Shown: piece after piece, positions 21,487 to 30,627 of the stretch | Numbering within the stretch: position 1 is the first letter of the stretch | Layout: each line of letters opens with the position of its first letter | From: Planctomycetota bacterium | GTDB taxonomy: Bacteria; Planctomycetota; Brocadiia; Brocadiales; Brocadiaceae | NCBI GenBank assembly: GCA_016235875.1 | Contig: JACRII010000068.1 | Location: 1 to 43,237 of the forward strand | Reading direction: 5' to 3' | Length of the DNA: 43,237 nucleotides | Translations under genes and position numbers: made by a program | Notes under the pieces: model-generated | What the model was told of the DNA's origin: nothing | What the model saw: only the letters and a program-made list of their open reading frames with translations | Databases searched by the model: none

Positions 21487-23325
21487 ATGAAATTGAAAGA
21501 GCGTCAATTACCTTATTTATTCATGATTTTAGGCTTTTTTTCTGTCTTCATTTCATCCGGCAAGACGTTAATCTTCGCCACAGAAAACATCATGAATATT
21601 GATGAAATTGTGCCCGGCATGAAAGGATACGGCAAAACCGTTTTTACCGGCGACCGGGTCGAGATGTTCAATGTTGAGGTATTGGGTATCCTGAGAAACT
21701 GGGAAGCAAAGAGCAATATGATCCTGATCAGGATGTCGGGTGACCCCTTGGAAAAGTCGGGCATTATCGCAGGTATGAGCGGCAGCCCTGTATATATCGA
21801 TAATCGCCTCATCGGCGCAGTTGCTTATGGATGGAGCTTTGCAAAAGAGGCTATTGCCGGCGTTACTCCGATTAATGAAATGAAAAGCACCTTGCTCAAT
21901 ATACCGGTACAGGAGAAAGACATTTCACTTACTTCCGCTGATTGGGAACTCCCGTCTTTCCCGCAGAACGAGTCTGAACCAGGTTCACGGGTTGCTCCCT
22001 TGATGTCACAAGAATTAATACAGGGGAATTCAAGTAATATGAAGCTTACGCCGATTCTCGCCCCTTTGGTAGTATCGGGTGTTAACGGCGAAGTTTTACA
22101 AAAAATGCAACCCCTTTTTAATACTTACGGACTGTACCCTGTACAAGGGGGAAGCTACGTTTCTGTAAATTCCCTTTCCGAAAAAGGGGATAGTATTTCA
22201 GAAAAAGCCAAACTCGTTCCAGGGGCGTCAGTGGCTGCGATTCTGGTTAAGGGAGACCTCAGCGCCGCTGTTGTTGGTACGGTGACGTATGTAGAAGGAG
22301 ATAACGTCTTAGCCTTTGGGCATCCGTTTTTGCAAACAGGGACAGCAGACCTCCCCATGGCATCCGCTTATGTGTATGCCATTCTTACCAGCCAGTCAAA
22401 TTCTGTAAAAATGGCTTCTCCGCGAGAAATCGTTGGTCGAATACATCAGGACAGAAGGTCAGGGATTGCCGGTACTTTTGGTGAATCATCCCGCATGGTG
22501 CCCTGTCGTATCGAAGTAGAAGGTTCACAGAACCTCGCCTATGATTTTGAGGTCATTGATAATAAACTGCTAACGCCCAGCCTTGTTCTGATGGCAGCCC
22601 AGAGCGCTGTGTTGTCGACTGAAAGGAGATTGGGGGAAAAATCGGTAAACATAAAACTTTCAGCACAAATCGATGGTTACGAAAAACCCGTGGTGATTGA
22701 AAACGTCTTTTACGAACTCGATCCATCGTGGTTTCCTCTCAACCATATAGTCCAGCCATTTGCCATGATCCTGAACAACCAGTTTCAGAAGGTGCGTGTG
22801 AACCAAATCGACCTTAAAATTAAGGTATTAGATGCACGTAAAACAGCATATATTGAAGCCATTAAGGTAGACAAAAAACAAGTTAAGCCCGGCGACACGT
22901 TACAGGTAGACGTGCGTATCAAACCGTTTACGGGGGAGAGTTTTTATCAAACGGTATCGATGCAAATACCGGAAGATACGCTTCCCGGAAGTACGCTGAA
23001 TGTCACTGCCTGCGACGCCACGTACGGACAGGCATTGAATATGGGTAGATCTGCCGGAAAGTTCCTGCCCACGAATTTTGAGCAGCTTTTGCATTACGTA
23101 GAAAACATGGAACGAAACAATAATCTCATGGTACGTGTCCTCTTGCCAAAAAAAGGAGTTACCTATAAAGGAGAAGGATTCCCGTCTCTTCCGACGTCGA
23201 TGCTTTCCATTATGAGTTTTTCCAATCAAAGTGGAATCGGACCTCTCTTTGACGAAGTAATATCACGTATCCCAACCGCCTATGTGGTGAGCGGAAATCA
23301 AAGCATCCCGGTATCGGTTAAATAA
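21487..23325 (+). CDS. SpoIVB-type (peptidase S55) domain exported protein
   Basis: A 612-residue protein with an N-terminal signal (YLFMILGFFSVFISS) and a SpoIVB/S55 serine-peptidase-like domain. The start of the mature part, EIVPGMKGYGKTVF, matches the family, as does GMSGSPVY near residues 97-104 with the catalytic-type serine, and the VLAFGHPFLQ segment that positions the histidine. Outside Firmicutes such proteins are mostly uncharacterised; in sporulation SpoIVB cuts a signalling protease partner. The C-terminal third is beta-rich. The next gene begins 16 bases later and encodes a propeller-type exported protein, so the pair probably acts together in the periplasm. Confidence 0.82.
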   Translation: MKLKERQLPYLFMILGFFSVFISSGKTLIFATENIMNIDEIVPGMKGYGKTVFTGDRVEMFNVEVLGILRNWEAKSNMILIRMSGDPLEKSGIIAGMSGSPVYIDNRLIGAVAYGWSFAKEAIAGVTPINEMKSTLLNIPVQEKDISLTSADWELPSFPQNESEPGSRVAPLMSQELIQGNSSNMKLTPILAPLVVSGVNGEVLQKMQPLFNTYGLYPVQGGSYVSVNSLSEKGDSISEKAKLVPGASVAAILVKGDLSAAVVGTVTYVEGDNVLAFGHPFLQTGTADLPMASAYVYAILTSQSNSVKMASPREIVGRIHQDRRSGIAGTFGESSRMVPCRIEVEGSQNLAYDFEVIDNKLLTPSLVLMAAQSAVLSTERRLGEKSVNIKLSAQIDGYEKPVVIENVFYELDPSWFPLNHIVQPFAMILNNQFQKVRVNQIDLKIKVLDARKTAYIEAIKVDKKQVKPGDTLQVDVRIKPFTGESFYQTVSMQIPEDTLPGSTLNVTACDATYGQALNMGRSAGKFLPTNFEQLLHYVENMERNNNLMVRVLLPKKGVTYKGEGFPSLPTSMLSIMSFSNQSGIGPLFDEVISRIPTAYVVSGNQSIPVSVK

Positions 23326-23341
23326 ACAATAAGGAACACGC

Positions 23342-25570
23342 ATGAAAGGTTTACTTATGGTAAAAATTTTTACGTTGTTTTTCCTCCTGTTGCTGGTTTC
23401 ACGCGCCGATGGTACGACCACCAATATCTGGACTCAATCGACAGAATCCGAGTTCGACAAAGGCATTAATCAAAACGTATCCATCCACAGCACCGGTGAA
23501 ATACGGCTTTCGCCCAAAACAGAGGCCGTTACGGGCATCAAAAGCGCCTTCGTCTGGTCGATGGCTTCGAACTTACAGAATCAGGTATTTGTTGGGTCGG
23601 GTGACCCCGGGACTGTTTATTGCATAAAGAACGGTTCTGAGGCCGTAGAACTCTTCAAGTCACCCGAATTGTACATCCAGAGCATTGTCTGTGATAAACA
23701 CGGCAATCTCTATGCAGGCACCTCACCGAAAGGCATTATTTACAAAATAAACAACAGGGGCGAGGCATCGGCGTTTTGCAGCCTGCCCGCTGCTTATGTA
23801 TGGGATATGGCAGTAGACAATGATTCGAATCTCTTCGCTGCAACGGGAAATGAGGGCATACTGTTCAAAATATCGCCTGATGGCATCCCGGCCGTATTTT
23901 TTGATTCACCGGAAACAAACCTGCTGGATATTCTGCTTGATCAATATAACAATGTTTATGCCGGAACGGAACCAAACGGTTTGGTTTATAAGATTACGCC
24001 CGCCGGAGAGGCACAGGTACTGTACGATGCGAGCGAAGGTGAAATTCACAGTCTTGGAATAGATTCGTCAGGGAATATTTATGCGGGGACGGCGTCGGGC
24101 GCACAAGTCTTCGTGCCTGCGGCTCCGGCAGCCCCGGCCGTCACCCAGACCGGAGTTGTTACGCCTTTTTCTAAAGAAGAAAAGGCCTGGGATTTGAACC
24201 TCCCCGAAGAATTACCAATGGCCCAACCTGCGAGTATGGCGCAGCAAAGGCCACCGTCAAGGGAAACCGAGGCGCCGCCGAAAATTACAGGTATTCCCAT
24301 GGCGCCAAATTATGTTTATAAAATCACAAAAGAAGGACTTGTACGAAAGATATTCGAAACCGGCCAGGCGCTTATCCTCGGCATTTCCCTGGATACACAA
24401 GATAACCTTTATGTGGTTACCGGAAATAGATCAGGTGTATATAAAGTTTGGAAAGATGAGACTTCAAGCAGTATGGTAGATGTTGAAGAAGTACAGGCGC
24501 TTTGCTGTTTAAATACCAATAATAATGAATTATACGTGGGTACCGGCAATATGGGAAAGGTTTATAAAATATGGCCGTCTTTTGTAACAGAGGGCGCATT
24601 TATTTCCAGCGTGCTTGATACAACAACCATCTCGGATTGGGGATGTATTTATTGGGAAGCTGCACAACCAGAAGGCACGAACGTAACATTGGCTACACGT
24701 TCAGGAAACTGTGAGAAACCCGATCTTACCTGGGATAGCTGGTCAACTCCGTACCTGTTGTCTGGAGAAAGAATAATAAGCGCCCCTGCGCGTTTTATAC
24801 AATATAAAGCCGCCTTACAAACAGTGAATACCGATACGACTCCTGCAATAAACATGGTATCGTTATCGTATTTACCGAAAAACCAGCCTCCTAAAATAGT
24901 TAATTTTACCATAGAAAAAGAACCTTCTTCCGCATCACAAAAACCATCAGAGGCAAAGACAGACGTTAAGGCGGAAACAAAACCCCAGACGCCCGCAATC
25001 CAGAAACCACATCACCAGATAGCGCAAAAGAATATCCAGTGGGATACAGAAGACCCAAACAATGACTCCCTTCAATTGACAATATATTTTAAGGGTGAGG
25101 ATGAAAAGGTATGGAAGGTTATTGATAAGAACACGCAAAAAAAGGGTTCTTATGCATGGGATACCCTGCGTCTGCCTGATGGGAAATATCAGGTTAAACT
25201 GGTTGCCAGTGACGAGCCAGATAATCCACCAGAGACTGCTCTCGATGCTGAAAACACGATACAACCCATAGTAATTGACAATTCAAGACCGATGATAAAG
25301 TCTCTGAATACTGCGATGGGAGCGGATGGCAGGTATGTCATTTCAGGGGCAATAAAGGACGAATACAGCAATATTATAAAGGTTCAGTACACGATCGACG
25401 GTCATGAATGGACCTCTGCGTATCCCGTAGACGGGGTCTTCGACAGTCAGGAGGAATCCTTTCAAATAACCACCAAACACCTCACGCCGGGCGATTACAC
25501 CCTCATTGTTAATGCATTTGATAGTGAGGGAAATATTGGTGTGGAAAAGGCAATGTTTGAGGTGAGATAG
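23342..25570 (+). CDS. Exported beta-propeller protein with a C-terminal beta domain
   Basis: A 742-residue protein with a signal peptide (FTLFFLLLLVSRADG). Residues about 70-260 and 320-410 carry short repeats of the kind YAGT..G.VYKI and D..NLYAATG, typical of a beta-propeller of the NHL/SMP-30/two-component-regulator type; a proline/alanine-rich linker (near 250-320) interrupts them. The last 200 residues hold Ig-like or discoidin-like beta strands (NNDSLQLTIYFKG, GKYQVKLVASDEP). It is probably periplasmic or surface-bound and may bind a ligand or partner. The 16-base gap to the S55 gene and RBS AAGGA indicate one operon. Confidence 0.75.
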   Translation: MKGLLMVKIFTLFFLLLLVSRADGTTTNIWTQSTESEFDKGINQNVSIHSTGEIRLSPKTEAVTGIKSAFVWSMASNLQNQVFVGSGDPGTVYCIKNGSEAVELFKSPELYIQSIVCDKHGNLYAGTSPKGIIYKINNRGEASAFCSLPAAYVWDMAVDNDSNLFAATGNEGILFKISPDGIPAVFFDSPETNLLDILLDQYNNVYAGTEPNGLVYKITPAGEAQVLYDASEGEIHSLGIDSSGNIYAGTASGAQVFVPAAPAAPAVTQTGVVTPFSKEEKAWDLNLPEELPMAQPASMAQQRPPSRETEAPPKITGIPMAPNYVYKITKEGLVRKIFETGQALILGISLDTQDNLYVVTGNRSGVYKVWKDETSSSMVDVEEVQALCCLNTNNNELYVGTGNMGKVYKIWPSFVTEGAFISSVLDTTTISDWGCIYWEAAQPEGTNVTLATRSGNCEKPDLTWDSWSTPYLLSGERIISAPARFIQYKAALQTVNTDTTPAINMVSLSYLPKNQPPKIVNFTIEKEPSSASQKPSEAKTDVKAETKPQTPAIQKPHHQIAQKNIQWDTEDPNNDSLQLTIYFKGEDEKVWKVIDKNTQKKGSYAWDTLRLPDGKYQVKLVASDEPDNPPETALDAENTIQPIVIDNSRPMIKSLNTAMGADGRYVISGAIKDEYSNIIKVQYTIDGHEWTSAYPVDGVFDSQEESFQITTKHLTPGDYTLIVNAFDSEGNIGVEKAMFEVR

Positions 25571-25725
25571 GATTAGGACGCAGATTTTCGCAGATTACAC
25601 AGATAAAAGGACAAAAACAAAGGTATCGTCAGTCCCTTTACACTATAGGCAATTCTCTCTTTTTGCTTGGATTTTTCTTTGCGTTCTTCGTGTCTTTGTG
25701 GTGAAATATTATTATTAAAATGGTG

Positions 25726-25805
<80 letters not shown>

Positions 25806-26009
25806 TATTGTTTAGAATCTGTAGCGCAACCGTCTCGGTTGCAAAAAAGAAAGTTGCCGAAGATAGCTTAATTTCATTGTAGCAAAGGGAATGATCCCAC
25901 GTTAATTAATAATATAATCCTGGGAGAAAAGCAATTCCACATTGAAAATACCCTTTCCGTATGCCTTTCTTCCCGTAAAACCTAAGAATTAATCGCATAG
26001 GTATTACCA

Positions 26010-27068
26010 TTGTTTCGTAAAATTAGCTTCTGGCATTATATACTGCTACTTCTACCAGCAACCATCGTTGCAAATTATTACCACTTTTCTACAGTCATAA
26101 TTTTTATTCTGTCTGGTGTTGTACTCATTCCGTTAGCTTATTTCTTAAGCAATGCCACAGAAGCACTATCAGAAAAAACGAATGAACATTTTTCCGGCAT
26201 TATAAATGTGACCTTCGGTAATGCGGCAGAATTAGTCATTGCTATCTTTGCTATTAAAAGTGGTCTGGTAGATATTGTAAAATATGCATTAATTGGCGCC
26301 ATAATTGGTAAAATTTTATTCGTCCTGGGGCTGAGCATACTTATTGGTGGAATAAAACATGGAGAATTAGAACTTAATGCCGACATTACCAGCCACACGA
26401 TAATTTATCTTGCTATGGCTGCCATGTGTTTCGCAATTCCCACGGTGTTTGCAAGTGCAGATACAATACCAATTATTAATAAATACAGTTTCAGTCTTGC
26501 CATAGTTTTGCTCGTTGTCTATTTTCTAGGGATATTTTATACCGTTATGAATCATAAGTGTAAGGGATCCTCCCTCGTCTTACATAATGCCATTGAGGTA
26601 ACAGCGCCAAAATGGGGCATTATACTGAGTCTTACCGCGCTGGTTTTGTCAACAGGGGGAATCGTTTATATCTCCAATATACTGGTAAATCAGATCGAAC
26701 CCTTCATTGCGTCTACACACATTCCGCGCGATTTTGTGGGTTTAATTATTTTACCTCTTATTGGTAACGTGGCAGAGCACTCAGTTGCAACTATAAGCGC
26801 TATAAAAAACAAAATCAACCTCAGTCTGTCTATCGCTAATGAGAGCAGTACACAGATTGCACTCTTTGTATCGCCTATATGTGTCCTTGTTGCCGGGCTT
26901 TTCAATAAAAATTTCAATCTGATTTTTAACAAAATCGAGCTGATCACACTGGGCATGTCCATTGGCGCCACATGGCTCGTCGTTCACGACAATAAGAGTA
27001 ATTGGTGGGAAGGGATTTTATTAATATCTTTTTACTTTATTATTGCCATTACTGCGTATTATTTATAA
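26010..27068 (+). CDS. Ca2+/H+ antiporter (CaCA/CAX family), copy A
   Basis: A 352-residue membrane protein with about eleven helices and the two alpha-repeat motifs of the family: FGNAAELVIAI (residues 69-79) and IGNVAEHSVAT in the second half. Such proteins export Ca2+ in exchange for protons. The asparagine found in copy B at residue 101 (IIGNILLILG) is lysine here (IIGKILFVLG), a charged residue in a helix that may change activity. The start is TTG at 26010; no ATG is near, and copy B uses TTG in the same context. The next gene (27243) is a close duplicate, so this is a tandem duplication with divergence. Confidence 0.9.
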   Translation: MFRKISFWHYILLLLPATIVANYYHFSTVIIFILSGVVLIPLAYFLSNATEALSEKTNEHFSGIINVTFGNAAELVIAIFAIKSGLVDIVKYALIGAIIGKILFVLGLSILIGGIKHGELELNADITSHTIIYLAMAAMCFAIPTVFASADTIPIINKYSFSLAIVLLVVYFLGIFYTVMNHKCKGSSLVLHNAIEVTAPKWGIILSLTALVLSTGGIVYISNILVNQIEPFIASTHIPRDFVGLIILPLIGNVAEHSVATISAIKNKINLSLSIANESSTQIALFVSPICVLVAGLFNKNFNLIFNKIELITLGMSIGATWLVVHDNKSNWWEGILLISFYFIIAITAYYL

Positions 27069-27242
27069 TGTATTTACATTTTAAATTTTTCGTTTATAAT
27101 ATATTGCACAACTTTTTAGATCCTCTTTGCGATAGTGTGGCAGTCGGAATAATAACTTGGTCGCGACTTGCCGTGCTATAAAATACGGTTAATTACGGCA
27201 TTCTCCGTACAGGCTTAACAACTAACCGCACGGGTATTAGCT

Positions 27243-28301
27243 TTGATTCCAAAATTTAGCTTCTGGCATTATCTGCTCCTGCTTATACCAGTCACCGTAT
27301 TTGCCCACCATTATCACTTCCCGGCGGTCATCACCTTTGTTCTGGCTTCGGCGGTTCTGGTGCCTCTGGCACATTTTTTAGGCGAGGCTACGGAGGTAAT
27401 TTCCGAGAAGACAGGCGATCATTTTTCGGGCATTATCAATGCCACCTTCGGTAATGCCGCAGAATTGGTCATCGCAATCATTGCCATCAGGAGCGGTCTG
27501 GTGGAGATTGTGAAGTATTCATTGATTGGCTCAATTATAGGTAATATCCTGCTCATCCTGGGATTAAGTCTTTTTACCGCAGGTATAAAATTTGGCGAGC
27601 TGAAACTAAGCCCTAATATTACCGGTCCCACGGTCATCCACCTTTCTCTGGCTGCCATGTGCTTCGGGGTGCCCTCCATCTTTGCCAGAGAGAATACCCT
27701 GCTTGCCCTGAACAAATACAGCAGCAGCATTGCCATAGTTTTACTCGTGGTCTATTTTGTGGGAATGTTTTATGCCATGGTGAATCGTCAGAAAAAGGAG
27801 GCATCCCAGGTTATCCATGAGGCCATTGAGGCCACGGCGCCCAAATGGAGTGTGGCAAAGAGCCTTTTTGTCCTTATTGCGGCAACGGGAGGGCTCGTTT
27901 ATATCTCAGAGATATTGGTGCACCAGATCGAGCCACTCGTTGCATCCACGCACATCCCGCCCGCCTTTGTGGGCTTAATTATCTTGCCGTTGGTCGGCAA
28001 CGTAGCAGAACATTCCGTAGCTATCACCAGCGCCATGAGGAACAAGATCAATCTGAGCCTTGCCATCGCCGCAGAGAGCAGCACACAGATTGCCCTCTTT
28101 GTGTCGCCTATCTGCGTCCTTATCGCAGGTCTTTTTGGGCAAAATTTCAACCTGATTTTTAACAAGATTGAATTGATCACCCTGGGCATGTCCATTGGCG
28201 GCGTGTGGCTGGTCGTTCACGATAATAAGAGTAACTGGTGGGAAGGGTTTTTGCTGTTGTCGTTTTACTTCATCATCGCCATCACAGCATATTTCTTGTA
28301 G
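27243..28301 (+). CDS. Ca2+/H+ antiporter (CaCA/CAX family), copy B
   Basis: A 352-residue copy of the preceding exchanger, same length, colinear and with no gaps apparent by eye. The alpha repeats FGNAAELVIAI and VGNVAEHSVAI are intact, and the canonical asparagine at residue 101 is kept. Its coding sequence is richer in G+C than copy A, which suggests that the two diverged long ago or that one was acquired. The start is TTG 27243, preceded by GGGTATT, the counterpart of AGGTATT before copy A. The 174 bases between the copies may carry a separate promoter. A hairpin with a T run at 28502-28541 may end this transcript. Confidence 0.92.
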   Translation: MIPKFSFWHYLLLLIPVTVFAHHYHFPAVITFVLASAVLVPLAHFLGEATEVISEKTGDHFSGIINATFGNAAELVIAIIAIRSGLVEIVKYSLIGSIIGNILLILGLSLFTAGIKFGELKLSPNITGPTVIHLSLAAMCFGVPSIFARENTLLALNKYSSSIAIVLLVVYFVGMFYAMVNRQKKEASQVIHEAIEATAPKWSVAKSLFVLIAATGGLVYISEILVHQIEPLVASTHIPPAFVGLIILPLVGNVAEHSVAITSAMRNKINLSLAIAAESSTQIALFVSPICVLIAGLFGQNFNLIFNKIELITLGMSIGGVWLVVHDNKSNWWEGFLLLSFYFIIAITAYFL

Positions 28302-28312
28302 TATTTGACACG

Positions 28313-28395
28313 AAAATCCCCTCACCTTAATCCTCTCCCGCAAGGGGCGAGGAAGCTTTCCCTCCCTTGACGGGAGGGACAAAGGGAGGGTGACA
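28313..28395. repeat. GC-rich palindromic repeat after the antiporter genes
   Basis: The segment has CCTCTCCCGC-AAGGGGCGAGG, then CCCTCCCTTGACGGGAGGG and AGGGAGGGTGA, forming nested hairpins. The core CCCTTGACGGG is the reverse of the one inside dapF (15938-16031), placing both in one dispersed family. Confidence 0.7.
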
Positions 28396-28501
28396 TGTTT
28401 TCATGTCTTTTTATAAGGGTTTACTTTGTAAAAGTTTTTCCCTGTTTTCGTGAGGACAAATTTTAGCAAGCACATAGAGATAGTGACAAGTGTCGAGTGT
28501 C

Positions 28502-28541
28502 AAGTGGCAAGCGGTTTATACACGTCACTCGCCACTTTTTT
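28502..28541 (+). terminator. Probable terminator of the antiporter transcript
   Basis: AAGTGGCAAG and CTCGCCACTT pair with one mismatch around a loop, followed by TTTTT on the plus strand. Confidence 0.5.
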
Positions 28542-28586
28542 GGTTGATGCTAAAGTAATTTTTAGTAAGCACAAAAAGGTAGAGGC

Positions 28587-29012
28587 ATGATTCATATCAC
28601 ACGTACCATCACAATTGACGAGAGCGAAATACAGCAGAAATTCATTCGTGCCCCGGGACCCGGCGGGCAGAATGTCAACAAGGTCGCCACCGCTGTGCAG
28701 CTTCGTTTTGATGTGGTCAACTCACCGTCACTGCCCGATGATGTTCGCAAACGGCTGATTCACCTGGCTGGCAGACGGATTACCGAAGAAGGCATATTGA
28801 TTATCGAAGCCCGGCGTTTTCGTACACAGGAACGAAACCGGCGGGATGCAATCGACCGACTGGTTGAATTAATCCGTAAGGCAGCCGAAAAGCCCAAGCC
28901 CCGCCATAAAACAAAACCTACATTTGCATCAAAGAGACACAGGCTGGAAGCCAAGCATCGCAAGGGCGAGGCAAAACGCATGAGACGGTCAACTCCGCAT
29001 TTAGAAGATTAA
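28587..29012 (+). CDS. arfB: Alternative ribosome-rescue factor B (peptidyl-tRNA hydrolase)
   Basis: ArfB (YaeJ) frees ribosomes stalled without a stop codon, cutting peptidyl-tRNA with a release-factor-like GGQ loop. GPGGQNVNK at residues 24-32 carries the catalytic GGQ. The C-terminal tail, rich in K and R (KHRKGEAKRMRR), is the segment that enters the empty mRNA channel. The length of 141 matches the family. It is a single gene followed by an inverted-repeat arm. Confidence 0.94.
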   Translation: MIHITRTITIDESEIQQKFIRAPGPGGQNVNKVATAVQLRFDVVNSPSLPDDVRKRLIHLAGRRITEEGILIIEARRFRTQERNRRDAIDRLVELIRKAAEKPKPRHKTKPTFASKRHRLEAKHRKGEAKRMRRSTPHLED

Positions 29013-29021
29013 CCACAATAT

Positions 29022-29073
29022 AGCCACAGAGCACACAGAGGCCGCAGAGGGAAAACTCTCTGTAATCTCGGTG
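29022..29073. repeat. Left arm of an inverted repeat around the 29129-29731 gene
   Basis: It reads TAGCCACAGAGCACACAGAG and continues with CAGAGGGAAAA and CTCTCTGTAAT. Its reverse complement recurs at 29747-29800 with a few changes. The CACAGAG unit is typical of dispersed intergenic repeats. Confidence 0.7.
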
Positions 29074-29128
29074 ATCTCAGTGGCAAGCATGTTGTTGAAG
29101 GATTACAACCGTGAAAGGAGAATGAAGA

Positions 29129-29731
29129 TTGAAACGAACGATTGTATTTGCAGTTATAATCTGCACAATATTCTTTTGTAAGCTGGAGAATATGCAAGCG
29201 GATGTTTATAAAGACGGTTTGATTACCGTAAAACACGAGGCACTGCCCGTGAAAAGGGATGTTCAACGTATCCAGCTTAACCATCCCTATAAACTAACGG
29301 GAGATATTGTCACAAAAGTATTATCAGATATTTATTATAAAGAAAAAGGGTTATTTAAAAGGAAGGAGACCTTGAGGGTCTTTCAGGACGAGGAGATAAA
29401 GAAATTGGTTCCCCTGATTGTGCAGGCATTCTCGGTTGCCACACCGACACATGTAATCGCAGTCACATCGTATTCCTATCGTATGATTTTATCCGACAAA
29501 AAGAATTATTGTATCCTGTTTATTACAGATCACAGCTTGAACATAGTCTTTGGCCGCATTCACATGTTCCAGACGTTTAACGACATCATGTCAGAGAAAA
29601 AAAGGTATCTGGTGACGCGAGAAAATCCTGCAAAAAAGAGGCGCAGCAGTTTCTGGAAATTGATTCCGTCATTGGGACAACAACTAGAACCGGGTCACGA
29701 AAACTGGCTTATCATTGATTTATCCAAGTGA
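29129..29731 (+). CDS. Exported protein of unknown function between inverted repeats
   Basis: A 200-residue protein with an N-terminal signal peptide (TIVFAVIICTIFFC followed by a polar segment). The mature part is basic and mixed alpha/beta, with no recognised motif; NHPYKLTGDIVTKVLSDIYY and a lysine-rich C-terminal third (PAKKRRSSFWK) are its clearest features. The start is TTG 29129, in line with the ribosome site AAAGGAG 9 bases upstream; a nearby ATG at 29122 is in another frame. It is bracketed by a nearly 50-bp imperfect inverted repeat, so it may be a mobile or once-mobile cassette. No function is assigned. Confidence 0.7.
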   Translation: MKRTIVFAVIICTIFFCKLENMQADVYKDGLITVKHEALPVKRDVQRIQLNHPYKLTGDIVTKVLSDIYYKEKGLFKRKETLRVFQDEEIKKLVPLIVQAFSVATPTHVIAVTSYSYRMILSDKKNYCILFITDHSLNIVFGRIHMFQTFNDIMSEKKRYLVTRENPAKKRRSSFWKLIPSLGQQLEPGHENWLIIDLSK

Positions 29732-29746
29732 CAAAGCACAAGTAAA

Positions 29747-29800
29747 CCAGGTTACAGAGAATTTTTCTGTGTTCTCTGTGCGCTCTGTGGCTAAAGTTAA
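29747..29800. repeat. Right arm of an inverted repeat around the 29129-29731 gene
   Basis: It reads TTACAGAGAATTTTTCTGTG and then TTCTCTGTGCGCTCTGTGGCT. Reverse-complemented, it follows the left arm (29022-29073) over about 45 bases with scattered changes. Confidence 0.7.
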
Positions 29801-29817
29801 AAAGGGTACTATTTAAA

Positions 29818-30270
29818 ATGTTTAAAGTCGTGACGAATCTGGAAGACCTGATCAAGGTCTTTGTTGTGCGCGGTATCGTGTTCATAGAGGAGCAAGGCGT
29901 TTCGTACAGGATAGAACATGACGAATACGACGTATCGGCAACGCATATCCTGGGAGAAATGGATGGAGAACCCTTTGCAGCAGGCCGCATACGTGTCGTT
30001 GGTGAGTATGCGAAACTGGAGCGTGTGGCAACAAGAAAATCACACCGGGGAAAGGGGCTTGGCCACAAGCTGACTGACTTTATGATATTGGTTGCAAAGG
30101 GGCGGGGTTTTCGGAAATATAAGGTACATGCCCAGTCGTACCTCACCGACTTTTATCGAAAGCACGGATTTGAGGTAGTCGGAGACATGTTCAAAGAAGT
30201 TGGCATTGACCACTATTTGATGATTCGTGATGATAATCCTGTGAAAATATATCCTAACAAAACTTTATGA
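29818..30270 (+). CDS. GNAT-family N-acetyltransferase, ElaA-like
   Basis: A 150-residue acetyl-CoA-dependent acyltransferase. The region LERVATRKSHRGKGLGHKL (residues about 67-85) contains the acetyl-CoA pyrophosphate motif of the R/Q-x-x-G-x-G type, and HAQSYLTDFYRKHGFEVVG is the usual C-terminal fold of the ElaA group. The length fits. The start ATG 29818 lacks a strong ribosome site. Substrate is unknown. The right arm of the inverted repeat ends 18 bases upstream. Confidence 0.88.
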   Translation: MFKVVTNLEDLIKVFVVRGIVFIEEQGVSYRIEHDEYDVSATHILGEMDGEPFAAGRIRVVGEYAKLERVATRKSHRGKGLGHKLTDFMILVAKGRGFRKYKVHAQSYLTDFYRKHGFEVVGDMFKEVGIDHYLMIRDDNPVKIYPNKTL

Positions 30271-30449
30271 AACTGGCGGAATGACAATCAACACAGCAAA
30301 TAGAAAACATTCAAAGAAAGTAGTTTGGAATGTGGGGAAATAGTGCCTTTATTAGAGGTACTCTATAATACGTGGTTTGTTTTAATCAACTCAAATCCAA
30401 TTCATTTAAACTGAGAAGCATACAGAACAATAATTCAGATTAGGCGTAT

Positions 30450-30626
30450 CTATTTTGCTAACCGAGTTCTGATTTTATCCAAAGATTCTTTTGCTAAGTT
30501 ACTCCCTAGAGCACGAGCATCAGTGGGTTTTTCCTCCATTTTTTGCTCAAAAGACTTTGGAAAATATTCTTTTTCAAACGCCATAATTGAGTGAAATACA
30601 CGCGTTTCCTTTCTATTACCATTCAT
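30450..30626 (-). CDS. 58-residue partner of the Ntn-hydrolase candidate
   Basis: A 58-residue highly charged protein with a HSIMAFEKEYFPKSFEQKM core and a C-terminal helical tail (LAKESLDKIRTRLAK). ATG 30626 lies one base after the stop of the large upstream gene (TAA-A-ATG), and AAGGAG is 8 bases upstream. It is therefore translated together with the upstream gene. I do not recognise the family. A physical partner, adaptor or substrate of that protein is the natural guess, but it is inference. Confidence 0.7.
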   Translation of the reverse strand: MNGNRKETRVFHSIMAFEKEYFPKSFEQKMEEKPTDARALGSNLAKESLDKIRTRLAK

Positions 30627-30627
30627 T

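Noticed and set aside
25815-25835. Small hairpin GCAACCG/CGGTTGC as a terminator of the tRNA transcript
   Set aside because: Followed by A rather than T on the plus strand; it fits better as part of a dispersed repeat.
27069-27242. A metal riboswitch (yybP-ykoY type) between the antiporter genes
   Set aside because: I found no conserved core of that or any other known riboswitch in the 174 bases.
27975-28382. A 135-codon minus-strand frame overlapping antiporter copy B
   Set aside because: Shadow of a conserved membrane-protein gene that also runs into the repeat at 28313; no independent support.
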